A DNA stretch of 64,000 nt, taken from contig NZ_OMOI01000001.1 of the NCBI RefSeq assembly GCF_900302485.1, positions 1,860,001 through 1,924,000 of the forward strand. The letters are read 5' to 3'. This document shows positions 43,285 through 51,792 of the stretch, one piece after another. Source of the DNA: Aliiroseovarius pelagivivens. Its GTDB lineage: Bacteria; Pseudomonadota; Alphaproteobacteria; Rhodobacterales; Rhodobacteraceae. Under the pieces are notes generated by a model. It worked only from the letters and a program-made list of their open reading frames with translations. It was not told the DNA's origin and searched no databases. The position numbers and the translations under genes are program-made. Within the stretch, counting starts at the first letter, position 1. Each line of letters starts with the position of its first letter.

Positions 43285-44868
43285 TTATTCCGCCGGAGTA
43301 GTGGGCGCTTCCTCGACCACGACATTCTCGTTCACCAACTCGTCTTCCTTGTGGAAAAGCGGATAGATGTAGAGGAACGCGGCTGAGATCAGGTAACCCG
43401 CGGACACGCCGCTTAGCTCAGGCCAATGCAGGCTGGCACCGTGGATGATCCCGAAGGCAGACATAATTGCTGCCGCCAAGGCAAAGCCGCCGGCATTTCG
43501 GAAGTTTCCGTCGATGACGCTTGCCACAATAGCTCCCCAGATTAGACCGGTCAGGATCGCACCTTGGGACAGGGCCAAATGACCCTCGAAATGGGCGCCT
43601 TGCTGCAGAAGGGCAGCCGTCAGCGCCTCGTCGCCAAGTTGCGGCAGTCCAGCCACGCCAACAGCACCAAGGGCACCGATGAGCGATCCCCATTTGACCA
43701 TCAGGAAGGCTGATACATGCGGCATCATCGCAAAGGTCACGGCGGCCATATGGTCGGTTTTGACCGAATGTGCGGTATTGGTGATCAGGCTGAGCGCCAC
43801 AAAGACCAGAACCGGTGCGGCAGCCGCCACAGGGATCAGGTTGTTCAGGAACGCCAGCAGACCCAAGAACGCGGCCACAGGGATCACAACCCCCACGCCA
43901 ATGATATATCCAGCATGCGCGCCCATGCGCTTATAGGCCGGATGGCCGATATAGGCGGTGGTCGGGAACGGCGAGCCGAAGACCGCGCCAATCATCGTGC
44001 CTACACCATCGGTGATCTGGCACGTTGCTACCGGGTAGTGGTCTCCCGCAGCCTCAGCGCTTTCTACGTTATTCATCGTTTCGATGAAGTTGTAGATCTG
44101 CACCGGCACCAGAACCAGGAACAGTTCCGGGTTGGCGAACAAGTGCTGAATACCTGCAATCAGGTCACCGATATAGGGCATTGGCGGGTAGAAGCCGACG
44201 CCATCCGTGCTGATCTTGGCTTCGCCAATGGCAAAGGCCACAATCGTCCCGACGATCAGCGCAAGCAGACCGGCCGGAATGTTAAACGGCAGGCGGAATC
44301 GTCCGACCAGCCCCCACAGGATGATGATCATCGAGGCAAAGCCGATGAATGGGTTCTCGAACACGGTGGCCAGCGGCACAGTACCGATGAACACAAGCGC
44401 GATCCCGCACAGCGTGCCCAGCATACCCGCGCGCGGCGTGACCCGTTTCAGCCACGGACCGATGAGTGCGCCCATGGCGGCAACGATACCCCCCATGAAG
44501 CCTGCGCCGATCCCAACCTGCCAGGCCAGAAGCGGGTCATTTGTCGACCAGTAGATCGGCCCGATCACGCCAAACAGATAGACAAACATCACCGGCGTCG
44601 AAATGCCGTAGGGCATTGCCGTCACGTCCCGCCCATGTTCTGCAGCAGCGCGTTTGGCCAAGCCCACATAGACCGCGATCCCGGCAAGGATGGCGATGGC
44701 TGCCCCCGGTACGATGCGCCCATAGACGATGTCTGCCGGCATTTGAAAGACGAACTGACAGATGCCCGCCAGAACCATCAAGTTGATCAGGTTATCGGTG
44801 AACAGCGCCCAGAACGCGCTGAAATCGCTGCGGTGAAACAGCTTGTAAGTGTAACTCCCATCCCTCAT
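43285..44868 (-). CDS. NCS2-type purine permease
   Basis: Membrane transporter of 527 aa with about 12 hydrophobic segments. It begins SYTYKLFHRSDFSAFWALFTDNLINLMVLAG and includes VTAMPYGISTPVMFVYLFGV and GAVFGSPFPTTAYIGHPAYKRMGA, typical of the longer NCS2-like permeases found beside xanthine dehydrogenase genes. AAGGAGGTCC, an almost ideal ribosome site, fixes the start at 44868. Hypoxanthine, xanthine or guanine are likely substrates from context. Confidence 0.85.
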   Translation of the reverse strand: MRDGSYTYKLFHRSDFSAFWALFTDNLINLMVLAGICQFVFQMPADIVYGRIVPGAAIAILAGIAVYVGLAKRAAAEHGRDVTAMPYGISTPVMFVYLFGVIGPIYWSTNDPLLAWQVGIGAGFMGGIVAAMGALIGPWLKRVTPRAGMLGTLCGIALVFIGTVPLATVFENPFIGFASMIIILWGLVGRFRLPFNIPAGLLALIVGTIVAFAIGEAKISTDGVGFYPPMPYIGDLIAGIQHLFANPELFLVLVPVQIYNFIETMNNVESAEAAGDHYPVATCQITDGVGTMIGAVFGSPFPTTAYIGHPAYKRMGAHAGYIIGVGVVIPVAAFLGLLAFLNNLIPVAAAAPVLVFVALSLITNTAHSVKTDHMAAVTFAMMPHVSAFLMVKWGSLIGALGAVGVAGLPQLGDEALTAALLQQGAHFEGHLALSQGAILTGLIWGAIVASVIDGNFRNAGGFALAAAIMSAFGIIHGASLHWPELSGVSAGYLISAAFLYIYPLFHKEDELVNENVVVEEAPTTPAE

Positions 44869-44936
44869 GGGGACCTCCTTCAATCAAACCGAGTTCACGC
44901 CGGATCCTCCACGATCCATAGCCAACCCGTGTTGTT

Positions 44937-45788
44937 TCACTGCGCCGCGATATGCGAGACAGCGCCCCAGTCAGGGGATTTTGCGGCAGTTTCAGAGGTC
45001 AATGCCGTGATCACTTCGGCCACCACGACGGCGGCGATCACGGCGGGCCGCTTGTCGCGGCTACCGCCTACCCCAATGGGGCAGATCAAGGGTGCGACGG
45101 ACAGACCGTCACAATGCTTTCGGGCCCAGCTTGCGAGTTTTGCCCGCTTTGTGGCTGAACCAATCATTCCAACATAGGCAGCGTCACCGCGTTCAAGCGC
45201 GGCTGAGGCCAGCAAAAAGTCCAACCCGTGGTCATGGGTCAGCACGATGAAGGCACTGCCTTGTGGTGCATTCATCACGTCAATTTCGGGGACCACGCTC
45301 AGCCGTTTTTCCACAGTGGCGTGCGACAGGGCCAGCTCGTCTTCGCGCTGATCTACCAGAACGCAGTGGACCGGAAGGTACTGAAGAAGATCCGCCAGTG
45401 CGCGACCGACATGCCCAGCGCCCAGAACATAGACCGCTGGCTGCTGGGCCTCTTCCAACTGCACGGTTTCCATGGCGATGTCTTTGTCTGTCGCGCTCAT
45501 ACGCGAGACACTGATTTCGACACGCCCGCCACAGCATTGGCCGATCTCTGGCCCAAGCGGGACATCCAGATGTTGCGACAGATCGCCATTCGCCAGCAAA
45601 GACCGCGCGGCCTCGATCGCCAGATACTCTAGCTGACCACCGCCGATTGTGCCCCACAATCCATCAGTTTTCACATACATTTCGGTCCCGGCCATGCGGG
45701 GGGAGGAACCACGCACTTTGGTCAGCCGCACACTCGCGACTGGGCCGGGACCGTTGAGGAACTGAAGAAGGGATTGGGCGGAATACAT
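44937..45788 (-). CDS. xdhC: Xanthine dehydrogenase accessory protein XdhC
   Basis: Molybdenum-cofactor handling protein of 283 aa that inserts sulfurated cofactor into XdhB. The N-terminal XdhC/CoxI domain has RLTKVRGSSPRMAGTEMYV and GGGQLEYLAIEAARSLL with the conserved cysteine in EIGQCCGGRVEI; the C-terminal XdhC Rossmann domain has VYVLGAGHVGRALADLL and ends with the family motif CPIGVGGSRDKRPAVIAAVVVAE. It begins 4 nt after the xdhB stop. Confidence 0.94.
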   Translation of the reverse strand: MYSAQSLLQFLNGPGPVASVRLTKVRGSSPRMAGTEMYVKTDGLWGTIGGGQLEYLAIEAARSLLANGDLSQHLDVPLGPEIGQCCGGRVEISVSRMSATDKDIAMETVQLEEAQQPAVYVLGAGHVGRALADLLQYLPVHCVLVDQREDELALSHATVEKRLSVVPEIDVMNAPQGSAFIVLTHDHGLDFLLASAALERGDAAYVGMIGSATKRAKLASWARKHCDGLSVAPLICPIGVGGSRDKRPAVIAAVVVAEVITALTSETAAKSPDWGAVSHIAAQ

Positions 45789-45792
45789 CGGA

Positions 45793-48117
45793 TCACCCCT
45801 GTGTGCGCAGGCGTTCGACCGCCATCAAAACGCGCTCGGGTGTGGCGGGTGCTTCAAGACGCGGGCAGGTGCGATAGTCATTCACCGAGGCCACCGCCAT
45901 AGACAGCGCTTCCAGCACGGATACGCCCAGTACGAACGGGGGTTCGCCCACCGCTTTCGACCGCTTGATCGTCATTTCGCGGTTCTCGGACCAGTCCGCA
46001 AGGTCCACGTTGAACACGCGCGGACGGTCACTGGCGAGCGGGATTTTATAGGTCGACGGCGCATGGGTACGCAGACGTCCGGCGTCGTCCCACCACAGTT
46101 CTTCCGTGGTCAGCCAGCCCATGCCCTGCACAAAGGCGCCTTCCACCTGCCCCTTGTCCAAGATCGGGTTCAGCGATCGGCCCACATCATGCAAAATGTC
46201 CGTCCGCTCGATCCGGTATTCCCCGGTCAGCGTGTCGATGGCGACCTCGGAGCATGAGGCCCCATAGGCGTAGTAATAAAACGGCCGCCCGGTGCCCGAA
46301 GCACGATCCCAGTGGATTTTCGGGGTCTTGTAGAACCCCGCAGCCGACAGCTGCACGCGCGCCATATAGGCTTCTTTGATGAAGGTATCGAAGGCGATGG
46401 TTTCATCCCCGATCCGCAAATGGTTGGGGCGGAACTCTACCGCATCTTCCGTCACGCCACGGCTTTCCACCGCGAAGGCCACCAGCCGCGCCTTGATCTG
46501 CTCGACTGCATCCAGCGCCGCCAGTCCGTTCAGGTCAGCCCCGGACGAGGCCGCGGTCGCTGACGTGTTCGGCACTTTCTCGGTCGTGGTCTTGGTGATC
46601 TTGATCCGATCGAAATCGACCTGAAAGGCCTCGGCCACAACCTGCGCAATCTTGGTGTTCAACCCCTGCCCCATTTCGGTCCCGCCATGGTTCAGGTGGA
46701 TCGAGCCGTCATTGTAGACATGGACCAAAGCACCCGCCTGATTGAACCAAGTGGCGGTAAAAGAAATGCCGAACTTCACCGGGGTCAGCGCGATGCCGCG
46801 ACGGATCACGCCGCCTTTGGCATTGTGTTCAAGGATCGCTTTGCGGCGCGCCTGATAGTCGGCGCTGTCTTCCAGCTCGTCAACGATCCGGCCGATAACG
46901 TTGTCTTCGACCGTCTGATGATAGGGCGTCACATTGCGCCCGTCCGTTTCATCGCCATAGAAGTTGGCCTTGCGGATCTCCAACGGGTCTTTACCCAGCG
47001 CAAAGGCGATCTCTTCGATCATCCGCTCGGCGGCCACGGCGCCCTGCGGCCCACCGAACCCACGAAACGCGGTGTTCGAGACCGTGTTGGTCTTCTGCGG
47101 GCGCGAGGTCAGGCGCACATTGGGATAGTAATAGGCGTTGTCCGCGTGAAACAGCGCGCGGTCGGTGACCGGGCCAGACAGGTCCGAGGAATACCCGCAC
47201 CGGGCTGCAAACTTGCTGTCCACCACCTGAATGCGGCCGTCTTCGTCAAACCCCAGATCATAGTCGATCACGAAATCATGCCGTTTGCCGGTTGCCGTCA
47301 TATCCTGATCGCGATCCGGGCGGATCTTGACGGGGCGGTTCAGCTTCTTGGCACCCAGCGCGGCAACAGCGCAGAACAGGTTCATCTGGCTTTCCTTGCC
47401 GCCAAACCCACCGCCCATACGGCGTACATTGACCACGACCGCATTATTTGGAACGCCCAAAACATGGGCCACCATATGCTGCGCCTCGCTTGGATGCTGG
47501 GTCGAACAATGGACGATCACGTCGTCATCTTCGCCAGGAATGGCAAAGGCGATATGGCCCTCCAGATACATGTGATCCTGACCACCGACTGTCATCTGCC
47601 CCGAGATACGGTGCGTGGCAGCGGCAAACCCAGCTTCAACATCACCGCGCTCCAACTTCAGGGGATCGGTGACAAGGGGCATGCCTGCCTTCTCAGCACC
47701 CACCGGGTCCAGCACATGAGGCAGAACCTCATAGTCCACATCTGCAAGCTCTGCCGCCCGACGCGCTGCATCACGGGTATCGGCGATTACTGCAAACATG
47801 GGCTGGCCGTGGAACTCCACCTTCTCGGTCGGAAACACCGGTTCATCATGACGCCCTGTGGGGCTGACATCATTCACGCCCGGCACGTCTTCGGCGGTCA
47901 GCACGGTGACCACACCGGGGGCCTGACGTACACGCGATAGATCCATCGACAGGATTTTGCCGTGGGTCACGTTCGAGACCCCAAGATAGGCATGCAGCGT
48001 TCCGATCGGCTCGGCGATGTCATCAGTATAATCCGCACGCCCCTGCACCTGTTTGACGGCACTGTCATGTTTCAGGTTCTGATGCGCGGCACCTTTAACG
48101 GCTTGAATATCTTTCAT
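45793..48117 (-). CDS. xdhB: Xanthine dehydrogenase molybdenum-binding subunit
   Basis: Large molybdopterin subunit (774 aa) of the cytoplasmic xanthine dehydrogenase, oxidising hypoxanthine and xanthine to urate. Landmarks are the cofactor loop VRRMGGGFGGKESQ, AFRGFGGPQGAVAAERMIEE with the substrate-site Arg, and GEPPFVLGVSVLEAL with the catalytic Glu near the C-terminus. The start is ATG 48117 after AGGGG; a GTG one codon earlier is possible. It follows xdhA by 11 nt. Confidence 0.95.
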   Translation of the reverse strand: MKDIQAVKGAAHQNLKHDSAVKQVQGRADYTDDIAEPIGTLHAYLGVSNVTHGKILSMDLSRVRQAPGVVTVLTAEDVPGVNDVSPTGRHDEPVFPTEKVEFHGQPMFAVIADTRDAARRAAELADVDYEVLPHVLDPVGAEKAGMPLVTDPLKLERGDVEAGFAAATHRISGQMTVGGQDHMYLEGHIAFAIPGEDDDVIVHCSTQHPSEAQHMVAHVLGVPNNAVVVNVRRMGGGFGGKESQMNLFCAVAALGAKKLNRPVKIRPDRDQDMTATGKRHDFVIDYDLGFDEDGRIQVVDSKFAARCGYSSDLSGPVTDRALFHADNAYYYPNVRLTSRPQKTNTVSNTAFRGFGGPQGAVAAERMIEEIAFALGKDPLEIRKANFYGDETDGRNVTPYHQTVEDNVIGRIVDELEDSADYQARRKAILEHNAKGGVIRRGIALTPVKFGISFTATWFNQAGALVHVYNDGSIHLNHGGTEMGQGLNTKIAQVVAEAFQVDFDRIKITKTTTEKVPNTSATAASSGADLNGLAALDAVEQIKARLVAFAVESRGVTEDAVEFRPNHLRIGDETIAFDTFIKEAYMARVQLSAAGFYKTPKIHWDRASGTGRPFYYYAYGASCSEVAIDTLTGEYRIERTDILHDVGRSLNPILDKGQVEGAFVQGMGWLTTEELWWDDAGRLRTHAPSTYKIPLASDRPRVFNVDLADWSENREMTIKRSKAVGEPPFVLGVSVLEALSMAVASVNDYRTCPRLEAPATPERVLMAVERLRTQG

Positions 48118-48128
48118 CACATCGCCCC

Positions 48129-49592
48129 TTATGCAGTCGCCAAACGTGCGGGCACGTCACTGGCAGTGTCATGTTCAAGGTGGAAGCGGCGCAGCAAGTT
48201 CCCCGCCACAAGCAGCCGGTATTCTGCAGACGCGCGCCAATCCGAGAGTGGTGAGAAGTCTTGCGCCAGTGACTTGGCAGCTGCATCGAAAACCTCTGCG
48301 CTCCACGGTTGTCCGACCAGTGCAGCCTCGGCACCAGCGGCACGTTTCGGGGTGGCGGCCATGCCGCCGAAGGCGATACGGGCGTTGGTGATGATCCCAT
48401 CTTCGACCGATATGCTTAACCCGGCAGCAACCGACGAGATATCCTCGTCCCGACGTTTTGAGATCTTATAGGCAGCGTCAATCTGCGACGCAGACGCGCG
48501 GGGAATACGGATGCTGGCGACAAACTCGCCCTCATCACGGTCCTGTTTGCCATAGTCGACAAAGAAATCCTCCAGCGGTAACGCGCGGTCTCCTTTGGTG
48601 CTGTGCAACGTCACCTCGGCGCCCAGCGCGATCAGAACCGGCGGCGTGTCCCCGATGGGCGAGCCATTAGCGATATTACCCCCGATCGTGCCCATGTTGC
48701 GCACCTGCCAGCCGGCAATCCGGTCCCAGTATTCGCCCAGATGGGGGAAGGCCTGACGGATCGCAGACTGGCTTTCGCTGTAGGTCACACCCGCGCCGAT
48801 GGTCAGCGCGTCGTCGGTCATCTTGATGGATTTCAGTTCATCCAGATGGGTGATGAATACGACCGGAGAGATGGGTCGCATGAACTTTGTCACCCACAGC
48901 CCCACATCCGTCGATCCCGCGACGATGGTCGCCTTGGGGTTCTCGGCCAAGACAGTGGCAAAGTCGGCAACATCAAGCGGCAGAATGGCACGGTCGTCTT
49001 CCGGCCCGATCTCAATGCGCGCGGTCTGAGCCAGCTCGGACAGTTGCGCGGTCACCGTCGCACGCTCGGTGTTCAAAAAATCATTTGCCGGGGTGCCATA
49101 TTGGTTTACCGCCAGCGCCGCCTTCACGATGGGTTCGTAGCCAGTGCAACGGCACAGGTTCCCTTGAATGGCGGTTTCAACCTCATGAGCCGCCGGCTGC
49201 GGGTTCTCCATCCACAGCGCGTAAAGCGACATGACGAAGCCGGGGGTGCAGAACCCACACTGGCTGCCATGGAAATCCACCATTGCCTGCTGCACCGGAT
49301 GCAAGCGCCCATTGGGGCCGGCAAGGTGTTCAATCGTGACGATGTGGCAGCCGTTCAAGGACGCCAGAAACCGAATACAAGCATTCACGGTCTCATAGTG
49401 CAGCACACCATTTTGAAGCCGCCCGACCATTACCGTACAAGCCCCGCAATCGCCTTCCGCACAACCTTCTTTGGTGCCGGTCAGACGCTCTTCAATCCGC
49501 AGATAGTCCAGAAGCGTCAGCGTGGCTTTCACTCCAGAGACGGTCTTTTCCTGTCCGTTCAGAAGAAAGCGAATGTTGCTCTGATTAGTCAT
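48129..49592 (-). CDS. xdhA: Xanthine dehydrogenase small (2Fe-2S/FAD) subunit
   Basis: Electron-transfer subunit of 487 aa. The N-terminal plant-type [2Fe-2S] domain has EGCAEGDCGACTVMVG, the second [2Fe-2S] domain CGFCTPGF and CRCTGYEPI. The FAD domain includes ATIVAGSTDVGLWV and NMGTIGGNIANGSPIGD. GGGAGG precedes the ATG at 49592; the four residues upstream in frame are not conserved. It heads the xdhABC-permease-guaD operon and is divergent from a LysR-type gene. Confidence 0.95.
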   Translation of the reverse strand: MTNQSNIRFLLNGQEKTVSGVKATLTLLDYLRIEERLTGTKEGCAEGDCGACTVMVGRLQNGVLHYETVNACIRFLASLNGCHIVTIEHLAGPNGRLHPVQQAMVDFHGSQCGFCTPGFVMSLYALWMENPQPAAHEVETAIQGNLCRCTGYEPIVKAALAVNQYGTPANDFLNTERATVTAQLSELAQTARIEIGPEDDRAILPLDVADFATVLAENPKATIVAGSTDVGLWVTKFMRPISPVVFITHLDELKSIKMTDDALTIGAGVTYSESQSAIRQAFPHLGEYWDRIAGWQVRNMGTIGGNIANGSPIGDTPPVLIALGAEVTLHSTKGDRALPLEDFFVDYGKQDRDEGEFVASIRIPRASASQIDAAYKISKRRDEDISSVAAGLSISVEDGIITNARIAFGGMAATPKRAAGAEAALVGQPWSAEVFDAAAKSLAQDFSPLSDWRASAEYRLLVAGNLLRRFHLEHDTASDVPARLATA

Positions 49593-49686
49593 AAGGCCTC
49601 CCAAAACCTATCCCGCGCGTGCGGGTATAAAGGTGATGTTACGGCGAGTGACTGCTTGGAAAAACGATGGCTTTTGGGAAATACTT

Positions 49687-49701
49687 TCAACAGATCGTTG
49701 A
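49687..49701. promoter_or_regulatory. Inverted repeat in xdhA / lysR gap, candidate LysR-type box
   Basis: TCAAC-AGATC-GTTGA (5-bp arms, 5-nt centre) lies between the divergent xdhA and LysR-type genes, 60 nt from the LysR start. It is a plausible operator for that regulator. Confidence 0.5.
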
Positions 49702-49760
49702 TAATGTCTATGATGGGCGAAAGCGGCACTAAGGTGCTTTGAGAAAAGTAAGGAAGCCCA

Positions 49761-50681
49761 ATGGCCTATATGGAAAGCTTGCGAGTCTTTTGCCGCGTGG
49801 TCGAGCTTGGCAGCATCACGTCTGGCGGACGCGACCTGCGTCTAACGCCTGCTGTGGCAAGCAAACGGATCAAGGAACTTGAGAAGCATCTGGGGGTTCG
49901 GCTGTTCAATCGTACGACTCGGTCGCTGACCCCCACAGAGGTGGGACAGCAGTTCTACACTGAGGCGTTGCGCATTCTGGAAACGGTGGACGAGGCCGAA
50001 AGCATCGTTGCGCGCTTCTCGGACGCGCCACGCGGCACGGTTCGGGTGACGGCCCCGATGGCCGCCGGGCGGCGGATCATTGCCCCCTTGGTGCCCGAGT
50101 TTGTGGACCAGAACCCGAACATCGACGTGCGGATGCGGATGTCTGACCGCAAGGTCGACATTCTTGCAGACGGACTGGACGTGGCCTTCTTTGTCGGAAC
50201 CCCGCATGACAGCAGCCTGAAACTGCGCAAGATTGCCGATTGCGAACGTGTGCTTTGCGCGGCCCCTGAATACCTCGCACAGGCCGGCACACCCGAGCAC
50301 CCTGACGACCTGCTTCAAGGCCATAACTGCCTCTTGCTGCGGTATCCCCGGTCACCCGAATACTATTGGACGCTCAACACCGAGGCCGGGTATCGCAAGT
50401 TCGAGGTGTCTGGAAAATACGACGCGGATGACAGCGATGTTCTGTTGAACTGGGCGCTGGACGCGCGCGGGATCGTCAACAAACCGCTCTTTGAGGTGGC
50501 GGAACATCTTCAATTGGGACGGTTGGTGGAAATCCTGCCCGATGCCCGGCCTATGCCGTCGATGTTCGGATGCCTTTACCCTCACAAGAAACTGCAGGAC
50601 CCAAAGATCCGCCTTTTGGTGGACTTCGTTGCGCGCCGTGGGTTGGAGACGCTCAAGGCAAGCAGCACTCTGACAACGTAA
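49761..50681 (+). CDS. LysR-family regulator divergent from xdhA
   Basis: Transcription factor of 306 aa. The winged HTH includes VVELGSITSGGRDLRLTPAVASKRIKELEKHLGVRLFNRTTRSLTP; the remainder is a LysR ligand-binding domain. It is paralogous to the regulator at 36964, suggesting duplication and use at the two ends of the purine pathway. AAGGAAG is upstream of the start. It ends 51 nt before the convergent bhcD stop. Confidence 0.9.
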   Translation: MAYMESLRVFCRVVELGSITSGGRDLRLTPAVASKRIKELEKHLGVRLFNRTTRSLTPTEVGQQFYTEALRILETVDEAESIVARFSDAPRGTVRVTAPMAAGRRIIAPLVPEFVDQNPNIDVRMRMSDRKVDILADGLDVAFFVGTPHDSSLKLRKIADCERVLCAAPEYLAQAGTPEHPDDLLQGHNCLLLRYPRSPEYYWTLNTEAGYRKFEVSGKYDADDSDVLLNWALDARGIVNKPLFEVAEHLQLGRLVEILPDARPMPSMFGCLYPHKKLQDPKIRLLVDFVARRGLETLKASSTLTT

Positions 50682-50706
50682 AACGCCCGCCACGGAGAAC
50701 CGGGCG
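50680..50706 (-). terminator. Rho-independent terminator of the bhc operon
   Basis: On the minus strand CGCCCG pairs with CGGGCG around an 11-nt loop and is followed by TTTTACGTT. The T-run overlaps the stop codon of the convergent LysR gene. It closes bhcABCD. Confidence 0.7.
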
Positions 50707-50732
50707 AGCGCTGTCTGGGTTTGTGTGTCCGA

Positions 50733-51698
50733 TCAGAAATCGACTTCGATGGCGATGCCTTTCTCGATCGCAAGATCCACGACCGACGCAGCCACGGCAA
50801 GGTCCTGAAGCCCGACGCCGGTTCCGTCAAAGAGCGTGATCTGATCGTCAGATGTCCGCCCTTGATGAGTGCCGTTGATCACCGCGCCGATCTGCGCCAC
50901 GTCACTTTCCTGGATCAGCCCTTGCCCTACAGCGTGCTGCGCTTCGCCGATGGTGATGGACTGCGCAACTTCGTCGGTGAAAACATCCGCCTTGACCAGA
51001 AGCTGAGGATCGACCTCTTGCTTGCCTTTGGTGTCGGTGCCCATGCAGGCGACATGCGTGCCGGGGCTGACTTGGCCTGCACCAAGGATCGCGTCGAATG
51101 ACGAGGTGATCGAGATGATCATGTCTGCCTCGGTCATGCCATCCAGTTCGACTGCCTCAAAGGGCAGTCCAGCTTCGGCGGCAACCTTCGCAAGGTTGGG
51201 CAGCATCTCGGGATGCAGGTTCCAGCCAATCACCTTCTCAAATGATCGCTGCTCAAGTGCGGCGCGAAGCTGGAACGTCGCCTGATGGCCCGCACCAATC
51301 ATGCCGATCACCTTCGCATCCTCACGTGCAAGATGCTTGATCGACACGGACGACGCAGCGGCGGTACGCAGGGCAGTCAACAGGTTCCCCCCCACCATCG
51401 CCTTGGCCTTGCCGGTGTCCGGGTCAAACAGGAATACGGTTGACTGGTGATTGATGATCCCGCGCTTTTCCAGATTGTTGGGCCAATAGCCCCCAGCCTT
51501 CAGCCCCAAGGTCAGCCCGGCCTGATCAAACCCACCTTTGAAGCCATAAAGCGCATCTTCGTGGCCGATCGCCTCGCGGATCACCGGGAAATTATAGGCA
51601 TCCCCTGACGCCATCGCCGCAAATACTTGTTCCACCGCGCTGAAGGCGGCCTCGCGGGTCATGAGGCCCGCAATCTCCCGTTCAGGAACGATATACAT
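50733..51698 (-). CDS. bhcD: Iminosuccinate reductase BhcD (ornithine cyclodeaminase family)
   Basis: Last enzyme of the beta-hydroxyaspartate cycle (321 aa), reducing iminosuccinate to L-aspartate with NADH. It belongs to the ornithine cyclodeaminase/mu-crystallin fold, with GLTLGLKAGGYWPNNLEKRG and the Rossmann loop GMIGAGHQATFQLRAAL. By annotation pipelines alone it could be called ornithine cyclodeaminase; the order bhcA-bhcB-bhcC-bhcD decides. AAAGGA precedes the start, directly after a terminator-like hairpin in the 94-nt gap from bhcC. Confidence 0.9.
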   Translation of the reverse strand: MYIVPEREIAGLMTREAAFSAVEQVFAAMASGDAYNFPVIREAIGHEDALYGFKGGFDQAGLTLGLKAGGYWPNNLEKRGIINHQSTVFLFDPDTGKAKAMVGGNLLTALRTAAASSVSIKHLAREDAKVIGMIGAGHQATFQLRAALEQRSFEKVIGWNLHPEMLPNLAKVAAEAGLPFEAVELDGMTEADMIISITSSFDAILGAGQVSPGTHVACMGTDTKGKQEVDPQLLVKADVFTDEVAQSITIGEAQHAVGQGLIQESDVAQIGAVINGTHQGRTSDDQITLFDGTGVGLQDLAVAASVVDLAIEKGIAIEVDF

Positions 51699-51711
51699 GT
51701 CTGTGTCCTTT

Positions 51712-51746
51712 GAAAAAGCGGGTGGAGCGTGACTGACACTCCACCC
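51712..51746 (-). terminator. Terminator-like hairpin between bhcC and bhcD
   Basis: On the minus strand GGGTGGAG pairs with CTCCACCC (8 bp, 11-nt loop) and is followed at once by GCTTTTTC, then the bhcD ribosome site. It has the form of an intrinsic terminator inside the operon and could lower bhcD expression or regulate it. Confidence 0.65.
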
Positions 51747-51792
51747 AGTTCAGGAGCGCTCGACCCATCTTCAGGTCAACCGCAGAGGTTCT

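Noticed and set aside
43717-47940. Long plus-strand open frames opposite the permease, xdhC and xdhB
   Set aside because: Antisense shadows of genes with clear catalytic motifs; no ribosome sites or families.
50733-51698. Annotation as ornithine cyclodeaminase
   Set aside because: Fold is right, but the operon order with the other three bhc enzymes and bhcR makes iminosuccinate reductase far more likely.
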